DNA from: Polyangium sp. y55x31
Lineage (GTDB): Bacteria > Myxococcota_A > Polyangia > Polyangiales > Polyangiaceae
DNA: 64,000 bases
NCBI RefSeq assembly: GCF_029946505.1
Contig: NZ_JARZHG010000003.1
Coordinates: 372,001-436,000, forward strand
Reading direction: 5' to 3'
Positions 57,796-64,000 of this stretch are shown here, piece by piece. Each line of letters begins with the position of its first letter. The stretch's first letter is position 1. The position numbers and the translations under genes were made by a program. The notes under the pieces were generated by a model. It saw only the letters and a list, made by a program, of their open reading frames with translations, was not told the DNA's origin and did not search any database.

Positions 57796-58502
57796 CTACG
57801 GACGCCGAGGAGGATGAAAGCGTCCGTTCGAGAAGACGTGTCGCCCCACGTTCCTGCAAGCCTTCTCCAGGAAGCGCCGGTGAGCCGCGTTGCGCTTGTC
57901 TGCAGGGCCGTCGTCCTCGCGCTTCGCGAGCGCTCGGGCGCAATTCGCGTCAGGACGCTCCTCCACCGCGACCGCGCCGTCGTCTTCCACGCGCACGTCG
58001 AACAGGAGATAGTACGAGTTGCGGGTCACCGCGTCGAACGGCTGAATCGAATCGACTACATCGAACTTTTTTTAAGATTTTTGCCGGAAACTTCGAACAC
58101 GACGGTGTGCCCGACGAAGTAATAATAATCCGCCGGATCGGGTCCTGCGGCCGCCTGCTCGACCATTTCACACAGGAGCATGTCTGGCCGGCCTGGCGCG
58201 CTGGGAAACGGCTTGGTGCATCGATGGCCCTCGGGAATGGACGCGGTGACGCCCCGCTCCGCGAGCCATGCCGCTGGATCGAAGCGCGGCGGAGGAGGCT
58301 CCAGGTCGACCGCATGGGGAATACCATCGACGTCCTCCTCTGGTGGAGGCGGAGTCGACGCAACGGGTGGAGGCGCAGGAGGCGGAGCAGGCGCAGACGG
58401 AGGGGGCGGGGGAATATCCTGGGCGGCATGCGGCCCGCAACCAAGGAAACACAGAATCACAAGACCTGCACAGATTCGGTTCCCTACGTGGATGGCTTTC
58501 AC
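57796..58502 (-). pseudogene. lipoprotein frame interrupted by a -1 shift at an A7 run
   Basis: A GTG at 58500-58502 with AAGGGG upstream begins KAIHVGNRICAGLVILCFLGC, a lipoprotein signal. The zero frame continues through a Pro-rich stalk and a small domain (VVFEVSGKNLKK) and ends at TAG (58056) soon after seven A bases on the coding strand (58073-58067). Reading one base back at the run restores normal sequence: KKKFDVVDSIQPFD, NSYYLLFDVRVEDDGAVAVE and NAAHRRFLEKACRNVGRH, to the stop at 57796. The joined product would be about 235 residues. Either a true lesion, a slippage-expressed gene or a base-count error. No family recognised. Confidence 0.65.
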
Positions 58503-58515
58503 GACGAACGCCCCT

Positions 58516-59178
58516 TCAAAATCTGCTGCGCCGAAGCGCATCCGTGAGCATTGACGCACAGATGAGTTGATGCATACCGTCTTTGACGGTATCGCTACAG
58601 AACCGGTGGGACACATTGCTATATCGGCTCAAGAACCGCGGGATGTGGTTGTTCCCGGAACTGAACGCACCAAGCGCCACACGCCCGATATAGGAACTAG
58701 GCGCTCGGAAGAGTCCAGCCTGCTTGAAAAAGAAGGACTGGATCTCCAGGAGAAATGTTTCCATCATGCCGGCGTCGAGTCCGTCGCCGAGCTCCGCATC
58801 ACCTTGCATCGCGTTCGGCACTGGGATCACCAGCACGAGATTCTTCCCGGAGGCAGCGGTCTGCGGTAGCAGCCCGCGGGTGAACGGGCCGTCGCTCGCA
58901 GCGTCGAGTGGGTTCCCCATGAAATTGAGGTATCGATACAAGGATATATAAAAGTAATCCCAGCCGTCCGGATACTGCTTGAGGTACTGCAGTGCATCGC
59001 GGTTCTGGGCGAGCTGGTGGGTGAAGAACACCAGGAACGGCGTGGGAGCAGCCCCCTCGTCACGCGGCAGCGCACGGGGCCACGCAGCGGCGAAGTACTT
59101 CGGCACGACCTGATCCCCCTTTCGCTCCAGAATGCGGACATGGAACCCCGGGGCATACGAACGCTCCGCGAACGCCAC
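58516..59178 (-). pseudogene. remnant of an unidentified protein behind truncated vgrG
   Basis: A frame with normal codon bias from a GTG at 59176-59178, one base beyond the truncated vgrG stop, to TGA at 58516. It reads FHVRILERKGDQVVPKYFAA, QYLKQYPDGWDYFYISLYRY and NLVLVIPVPNAMQGDAELG. There is no ribosome site and the start coincides with the vgrG break, so it looks like the 3' part of a gene joined by deletion. The last 30 residues look less normal. I cannot assign a family; a secreted effector is one possibility. Confidence 0.5.
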
Positions 59179-59179
59179 G

Positions 59180-59719
59180 TTATCGCTCGGCCGTGATTCT
59201 CCGGACGAACTGGTAATCCGTCTCCTCGTACTGCGTGCAATACTCGCGCACCGGGTGCTCCCCGCGGAGCAGGAAGCGGGCATCGATGTTCACTTCGCCG
59301 AGCACCTGCGCGAGGATCCGATCGATGCGCTGGTTCTGAAAAATCCGCGATCGGCGCCGGTGCTTGAGTAGCCATAGCCTGGACACGAGGCGCATTCGAA
59401 ACTGTGAAGCTCCGTGCGCCCCGCGCAGCCCCTCGTGCCGCACCGAGGCTACGATCCCGTGAAAGACGCGCGGCGCCTTCCCGGCCCGCAGCACGAGGAG
59501 CGCGCGTTGCCCGAGCGAAAGCCGCTCCACCGTGCCCTCACCGATATCAGGCCCCGTGACCACGATATCGAAGGAGTAGATGCCGGACAGCTCCTCCCGG
59601 CCTCGGAACGAGCGCACGGTGAAATGGTTGAAGGGCAAAGGAAAAACGAGGAGCTGGAAGGGCGCCTCGCTCGGGCGCGAGGCGCCGCCTTCGAAGCCGA
59701 AGGTTGCCGACAGGCTCAT
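59180..59719 (-). pseudogene. truncated vgrG (N-terminal gp27-like part only)
   Basis: 179 residues beginning MSLSATFGFEGGASRP. The sequence FNHFTVRSFRGREELSGIYSFD, FHGIVASVRHEGLRG, RIFQNQRIDRILAQVLGEVN and YCTQYEETDYQFVRRITAER matches VgrG up to the middle of the gp27-like domain, where TAA follows. The OB-fold and needle are missing, so it cannot make a spike. It abuts an IS3 remnant at its start and an unrelated frame at its end. Confidence 0.82.
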
Positions 59720-59759
59720 GGTGCTTGTTCGGATGATAACAGAGGTATGGGTGTCGATG

Positions 59760-60060
59760 CCAGGTTCGTGAAGGAGAGCGAGTGAAGTTCGCGTTCATCG
59801 CCGCTCTCGCGGCGGGTCGTGGGCTTCGCGATGCCCTACGCCAGCGAGGACTACCGGAACGCGCTGCGCGACCACGGCATCGTGGGGAGCATGAGCCGCA
59901 CGGGCGACGGCTGGGGCAACGCGGTCGCCGAGAGCTTTTCGCGACCCTCAAGGTTAAGCTGGTCGACGCGATGCGCTTCCCGACACGGGATGCTGCGATG
60001 GCGTCGATCGGTGACTACCTCGAGCTCGACGCCATACTCGAAACGAACGGTCGACGAGGC
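59760..60060 (+). mobile_element. IS3-family insertion sequence remnant (orfA end, internally deleted orfB)
   Basis: A frame ending RFVKESE and TGA at 59785 overlaps a GTG at 59782 that starts KFAFIAA, the usual orfA/orfB junction of IS3 elements. Within about 40 bases the sequence jumps, in another frame, to the C-terminal transposase core YASEDYRNALRDHGIVGSMS and DGWGNAVAESF. One missing T near 59936 returns it to the first frame (FATLKVKLVDAMRFPTRDAA, SIGDYLE). About 190 residues, including the first two catalytic acids, are absent; the final Glu of the DDE set is the one in AESF. No terminal inverted repeats were recognised. Confidence 0.78.
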
Positions 60061-60495
60061 ATCGATACGATACTTGCGGGGAGGCTCCCTGGGCCGAAGG
60101 CCCGGTGATGGTCCGATTCGTGCCCGCAGCGCTGGCAGCGCCGTCGGGTGCGCGTTGAACGCAGGAATGGCGGCCCGGATTCACGAGGAGCAGTAACGTT
60201 ACGCTAGGTCGTCCGGCGGGAGGTCGAGATGGCGAGGCGCGCTCCCCGAGGCGAGGGGCAGGCGTGGCGTCGACGGGGAGCGTGCTCCGCGGGGTGCCGG
60301 CGCAGCGACACCCGTCCGCCGGTTCATAACCGGAAGGAATGCCTGCAGCGGACATGAGGACGATGAGGTGCGTAGAGGAGCGCGCGGCGCGCAAGACGAA
60401 TTTCAGGAACAGGGCGTGCCCGCCGAGGCTTACAAGAGGAGACAGCGGTTCGGGCGAATGGCAGCCACGTCAATGGCAAAAAGGGTGCCGCCCGC

Positions 60496-60528
60496 CCGCG
60501 CCGCGCCGCGCCGCGCCGCGCCGCGCCG
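60496..60528. repeat. CCGCG pentanucleotide tandem repeat
   Basis: Six full copies plus three bases of CCGCG in direct tandem in non-coding DNA. A prime site for slippage. Confidence 0.85.
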
Positions 60529-60677
60529 TTCGGGAGACGCGTCATCCAGCAGGGCGTCCTTTTCGGTTCGCATTGGAAGACATGCGAAGCAGCCACCCAT
60601 GGCGCGCGCCCATATAAGGAGAAGTGCTGGCGTACTCGTGTTCGCACTTTCGACATCCGACATCCGAAAGATAAGTG

Positions 60678-60706
60678 TTGACATCGAATCCAAAATCCAT
60701 GATAAG
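60678..60706 (+). promoter_or_regulatory. candidate sigma70-type promoter
   Basis: TTGACA at 60678-60683, 17-base spacer, then GATAAG (four of six matches to TATAAT) at 60701-60706, in locally A/T-rich sequence. It points toward the DUF4255 gene about 265 bases downstream, which would give a long structured leader. Confidence 0.4.
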
Positions 60707-60832
60707 GTGGCGGAGCGTCCGGGGACTCCTTAGGTATTCTTAGAACGTCCGATTCCCGGCGTTGACGCCGGGATACGTCTGCGCGCCCCGTGAGCGCGAC
60801 GTCGAGCATGACAGGCAGTCGGGAAGCGCCGC

Positions 60833-60906
60833 GAGCGCCCTGGATCCAGGGAGGCGGACGCAGGAATACTCGTGTATTCCGCGGACGACGACGGACGATC
60901 CAGGGC
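60833..60906. promoter_or_regulatory. nested inverted repeat upstream of contractile injection genes
   Basis: Outer arms GCGCCCTGGATC (60833-60844) and GATCCAGGGCGC (60895-60906) are a perfect 12-base pair. Inside lies GGAATAC-TCGT-GTATTCC (60861-60878), a seven-base stem. It could be a folded mRNA leader or a DNA site. Confidence 0.55.
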
Positions 60907-60971
60907 GCGCAGCACGTTCATCGACTGCCTACTGGTGCAATCGAAGTACCCGTGCCGGAGGAATGCGGTTC

Positions 60972-61592
60972 GTGGCGAGTTTTTATGCCATTCATTCTGT
61001 CGCTGATTCGCTGGCGTCGTACCTGAGGTACGCGTATCAGGCGGATCAGGCGAAGCCCGAGCACTCGTCGCTCCTGCCGAGCTGCGATTTCGCCGTCCTG
61101 TCGAGCGGTGAAATGGGCGATGTGAGCGAAGGCGAAGACGCGCCCGTCAAGCCGCGGGTGTCGCTCTACATGTACCGAGCGACGGTCAACGAGCACCTCA
61201 GAAATCAGCCGCTCGGAGCGAGGCCCTCCGACGCGCCGCCCCCGCTCGCGCTCGATCTGCATTTCCTGCTCACGGTGTGGTCCGACAAGGTCGAGGACGA
61301 GCTCAGGATCATGGGGTGGACGATGCTGAAACTGCACACCCACCAGATCCTCGGCGCCTCCGATCTCACGGAGGAAGGCAAATTCGGGCCTGATGAGGTC
61401 ATCCACGTGATCCCCGCCGAGCTCTCGAACGAAGATCTGATGCGCATCTGGGACGCGATCCGGCGCCCCTACTGCCTCAGCGCCTCGTACATCGCGCGCG
61501 TCGTGCGCCTCGAGGATCTCGGAACGTACGATCCGGCCAAACCCGTCCTCGCGCGGCGCTTCGAGGTCCAGGACAAGGGAGGTGGCTCGTGA
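60972..61592 (+). CDS. DUF4255/Pvc16-like protein of contractile injection system
   Basis: 206 residues. ASFYAIHSVADSLASYLRYAY, VSLYMYRATVNEHLRNQPLG, LDLHFLLTVWSDKVEDELRIMGW (read in two parts) and the MLKLHTHQILG segment are typical of DUF4255, the N-terminal domain of Pvc16/Afp16, which caps or terminates the tube of extracellular contractile systems. I prefer the GTG at 60972 because GGAGG lies ten bases upstream and the family begins at this point; an ATG at 60963 is too close to that site. It overlaps the next gene as GTGA. Confidence 0.88.
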   Translation: MASFYAIHSVADSLASYLRYAYQADQAKPEHSSLLPSCDFAVLSSGEMGDVSEGEDAPVKPRVSLYMYRATVNEHLRNQPLGARPSDAPPPLALDLHFLLTVWSDKVEDELRIMGWTMLKLHTHQILGASDLTEEGKFGPDEVIHVIPAELSNEDLMRIWDAIRRPYCLSASYIARVVRLEDLGTYDPAKPVLARRFEVQDKGGGS

Positions 61593-62359
61593 TCGTCGAG
61601 CTCGTCGACGACCGCGTGCTCGGCGCGGTCCGCTTCCTCGATGCGGAGACGGGATTGCCGATCCTGAGTCCTCTCTCCGTCGCCGGGGAGGGAATACGCT
61701 TCGTCGCGAATCGCTCGGGCATGTTCGTGATCACCCGCGCGCGCACGGGCGCCGCGAGCGTCGATGCCGAGCTCGCGGCGTTCACGGGCTCTTTTCAAGC
61801 GCCGCCCGGCGCGCCGGCGCATGGATCCGTCGCGCTCGAGTTCACGGTCGCCGACCCCGGCGGGCGGTACCTCTCGCGTGTCGGCACCGTGCACCTGCCG
61901 CGCAGCCAATCGAATGCCGCGTTTTCGCCCGTCGAGTACCTCCTCTATCCATCCCCCATCGCGCGCCCCGTCGCGGTGACGACGAGCGTGCGGCTGTCGA
62001 TCTCGTACGACGACGGGGAGAAGGTCGCGGGCGCGATCGTGGAGGTCTCCGTGCCCGTCGACGAAAACGTCACGCGTGTCGGCCGCGGCTTGTCCGACGC
62101 GCGCGGCGAGGCTATCGTCTTCGTGCCGCGTATCCCCGTCGTCCGATGGGGAGAGGACACGAGTGGGGCCGTCGCGACGGCTCCTTTCGAGGGAGAGGCG
62201 CGCGTCTACCTCGCGAAGGCGGGCTACGCGCCGCTTTATCCCGACGAGCGCGACGAAAACAACGCGACGCTCGCTTGGCAAGGGGCCATCGAGCTCGTCT
62301 CGGGTCGAGAGCACCGGCTCGATCCCATTACCATTTCGACGAACCCACCTACACCTTGA
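61589..62359 (+). CDS. contractile injection cluster protein of unknown function
   Basis: 256 residues, GTG start overlapping the DUF4255 stop. It reads as beta-rich: ELVDDRVLGAVRFLDAETG, GMFVITRARTG, GSVALEFTVADPGGRYLSRV, then HLPRSQSNAAFSPVEYLLYP and a carboxypeptidase-regulatory-like half (GAIVEVSVPVDENVTRVGRG, LSDARGEAIVFVPRIP). Proteins of this size and place lie between Pvc16-like and sheath genes in some bacterial contractile clusters. Its role is not established. The sheath gene starts 24 bases later. Confidence 0.72.
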   Translation: MIVELVDDRVLGAVRFLDAETGLPILSPLSVAGEGIRFVANRSGMFVITRARTGAASVDAELAAFTGSFQAPPGAPAHGSVALEFTVADPGGRYLSRVGTVHLPRSQSNAAFSPVEYLLYPSPIARPVAVTTSVRLSISYDDGEKVAGAIVEVSVPVDENVTRVGRGLSDARGEAIVFVPRIPVVRWGEDTSGAVATAPFEGEARVYLAKAGYAPLYPDERDENNATLAWQGAIELVSGREHRLDPITISTNPPTP

Positions 62360-62383
62360 TCCATCCTCGAAGGAGGGGCCCTC

Positions 62384-64000
62384 GTGCCTGAATACCTCGC
62401 GCCTGCAGTATACGTGGAAGAGACGAGCTTCCGCTCCAAATCCATCGAAGGGGTGAGCACCAGCACCACTGGCTTCGCTGGGCCCGCGCGCAAGGGCCCG
62501 GTCGGCGAGCCCGAGCTCGTCACGAGCTTCGCCGATTTCGCGCGGCTCTTCGGCGGGCTCGCCGATCTCGATCTCGGCCAGGGCGTCGATCCCCTGAATT
62601 ACCTCGCGCACGCCGTGCGCGCCTATTTCAACGAGGGAGGCGGCAGGCTCTACGTCGCCCGCGTCTTCGGCGGTGATCCGGAGACGGACGGGATCGCGAG
62701 CCTCACCTTCGCGGTGGGGGGTCACAACGTGACGCTCGCGGCCCGCTTCCCCGGCAGCACGGGCAATGGCAAGTTCGTCTTCCGCGGCGTGAGGACGCCG
62801 GCCGCCGATGCGGCGCTCGCCGGCGCCTCCGAGGGGACGATCGCGGTCGTCACCGCGAACGCGTCGCCCGCGCTCGCGAAGGCCGCCACGCCGCTCGGAC
62901 CGACGTTCGACTTGAAGAACCTCACCACCCTCAAGCTCATCGCCGAGGCGAACAACGTCGCCACGCCGAAGACCATCACGTTCAAGGGCAAATCGGCCGA
63001 GGTGACATCGGATGCGGTGGCCACGCCCGGGAACGTGACGATCGCCAATGGTGAGGAGCTCGTCGTCGAGATCGGCGATCTCGAGCAAAGGCTCGCCCTC
63101 ACGACCGGCACTTCGCTCGAGGCGATCGCCATCGAGATCAACAAGAGCCTGCGCGGCGGGTATGCATTCGTGTCCGGCTCGACGCTCGTCCTCGGCACGG
63201 ACGCGGCGGGCACGGGCGCTCGGATCGAGGTGAAATCGTCTCCCGCGGCGATCGCGTTCACCACGCCGCTCAAGGGCAATGCGAACGACACGGCGAACAA
63301 CAACGTCCCCGACCTCCACGCGGTCGGGGTGAACGACATCCAGGCCCTCATCACTGCGGAAAACCTCGCCGTCAAGGTGTTCATCGACAAGGACGGCAAT
63401 CTCACGTTCGCCACGACGGCGACAGGCTCGAAGGCAAAGATTACGGTGGAGGGGACGGGGACCGCGAACGCCGCGCTCGGCTTCGGCTCCCCGGCCGACA
63501 CGTGGGGCGAGGGCGCCGGCAGCGCGACCGATCTGTTCTTCAAGAAGCTCGCGAATGGAAACTGGGCGGACGCGGACGGCAATACGAGCACGGCCGCGCA
63601 GCTGCTCGCGCAGGGTGATGTGTCCCTCTTGTCGCTCACGCTCACGACGATCGACGCCGACGGCGACGAGACGACGTACGAAAACCTCGCGGTCGACAAG
63701 GCGCACCCGCGCTTCATCGGCAACGTGCTCCCACCGGACGCGATGAGCCGCGCGGATCACCTCGGGCGCCTCTTCTCGGTGACGGTCTCGACCAATGTCG
63801 ATACGTTCGATCTCTTGACGGCGCTGCTCGCGAATAGCGGCGTGCGGCAGCTCGCGGGCGGAGACGACGGCGGCGAGCCCGTCACGGCGAGCTACGCGAA
63901 GGGCTTCGCGGCGCTCGGCGGCGTCGAGGACATCTCGATCATCGCGGCCCCTGGCTCGTCGGCGTACACGGACGCGCATGGCATTCGGACCGAGCTCATC
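62384..64000 (+). CDS. contractile tail sheath protein with insertion domains (partial)
   Basis: 539 codons to the right edge, from a GTG at 62384 with AGGAGGGG upstream. The opening YLAPAVYVEETSFRSKSIEG and STSTTGFAGPARKGPVGEP are characteristic of phage-tail/eCIS sheaths, as are LNYLAHAVRAYFNEGGGRLY and the later FIGNVLPPD and AAPGSS segments. Between about 108 and 380 is a large insertion with two similar flagellin-hook-like modules. Length compared with the family cannot be judged because the C-terminal, most conserved part is cut off. Confidence 0.9.
   Translation, partial: MPEYLAPAVYVEETSFRSKSIEGVSTSTTGFAGPARKGPVGEPELVTSFADFARLFGGLADLDLGQGVDPLNYLAHAVRAYFNEGGGRLYVARVFGGDPETDGIASLTFAVGGHNVTLAARFPGSTGNGKFVFRGVRTPAADAALAGASEGTIAVVTANASPALAKAATPLGPTFDLKNLTTLKLIAEANNVATPKTITFKGKSAEVTSDAVATPGNVTIANGEELVVEIGDLEQRLALTTGTSLEAIAIEINKSLRGGYAFVSGSTLVLGTDAAGTGARIEVKSSPAAIAFTTPLKGNANDTANNNVPDLHAVGVNDIQALITAENLAVKVFIDKDGNLTFATTATGSKAKITVEGTGTANAALGFGSPADTWGEGAGSATDLFFKKLANGNWADADGNTSTAAQLLAQGDVSLLSLTLTTIDADGDETTYENLAVDKAHPRFIGNVLPPDAMSRADHLGRLFSVTVSTNVDTFDLLTALLANSGVRQLAGGDDGGEPVTASYAKGFAALGGVEDISIIAAPGSSAYTDAHGIRTELI

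Larger units (their letters stand above)
60061..60971. other. long non-coding leader before the contractile injection genes
   Basis: About 900 bases without a frame of normal bias. It contains a pentanucleotide repeat (60496-60528), a promoter-like pair (60678-60706), a stem-loop CCCGGCG-TTGA-CGCCGGG near 60755-60772, and a nested inverted repeat (60833-60906). Confidence 0.5.

Noticed and set aside
60280..60345. A tRNA-like stretch (CGCGGGG start, TTCATAACCGGAAGG like a Met anticodon arm)
   Set aside because: No T arm (GGTTCRAAT-type) and no matching acceptor 3' end follow, the D arm does not pair well, and spacing to the anticodon is off by several bases.
60324..60809. Open frames on both strands in the non-coding leader
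   Set aside because: They run through the CCGCG repeat and hairpins and have abnormal composition.

Overview
The window is high-GC DNA with strong G/C third-position bias, dense in large lipoproteins, Ser/Thr protein kinases, Cys-rich and kelch surface proteins and secretion-spike genes. Giant kinase-ATPase-GAF-PAS-histidine kinase hybrids, Cys-rich repeat lipoproteins, PEGA/TPR proteins and a MYXO-CTERM-like tail together suggest a myxobacterium, probably a Polyangium/Sorangium-type member of the Polyangiales. That assignment is inference from gene content. No rRNA, confident tRNA or CRISPR array was seen.

Region 1 (1-9909): a Ser/Thr kinase cut by the left edge with htpX just upstream of it, an S37-type secreted peptidase lipoprotein, a divergent AraC regulator/NmrA-type oxidoreductase pair, and four exported proteins of unknown role (two with internal DNA repeats, one FG-GAP-like propeller). 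Region 2 (9910-16442): a possible CBS-domain/quinol nitric oxide reductase operon with a hairpin between the two genes, then a phytanoyl-CoA dioxygenase-like enzyme, an HNH protein and a lipoprotein. Region 3 (16443-24695): a 1836-residue hybrid kinase translationally coupled to a single-domain response regulator, and a Cys-rich lipoprotein.

Region 4 (24696-28815) is the most unusual part. Three consecutive plus-strand reading frames encode a basic, possibly winged-helix protein, an AAA-type ATPase, and a RecB/Cas4-like nuclease domain joined to an FtsK-type DNA motor without membrane segments. The ATPase and nuclease-motor frames appear to be parts of one polypeptide separated by a -1 frame change near 27270. 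I do not recognise this combination as a named system; a DNA-processing or defence role is inference.

Region 5 (28941-39000) is a tightly packed type VI secretion spike cassette: a DUF2169/pentapeptide protein, a pure pentapeptide protein, DUF3540, a DUF4150 PAAR-like tip, VgrG, and a separate spike-like protein. No sheath, baseplate or obvious toxin is present here. A bidirectional hairpin at 39041-39079 separates it from region 6 (39089-51629), a group of very large secreted proteins (DNRLRE/LamG-like, nidogen/HYR, SBBP propeller, kelch/Cys-rich), two of which are paralogues.

Region 7 (51648-57594) holds a canonical Ser/Thr kinase followed by a TPR/PEGA protein and a propeller lipoprotein in an apparent operon, and an OmpA-like barrel protein without the C-terminal OmpA domain. 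Region 8 (57595-60971) is decaying DNA: a lipoprotein frame interrupted at an A7 run, a truncated vgrG, an orphan remnant and an IS3-family remnant with an internal deletion. Region 9 (60972-64000) opens what looks like an extracellular contractile injection system (Pvc16/DUF4255, a small partner, and a tail sheath cut by the right edge), preceded by a long non-coding leader with a nested inverted repeat.
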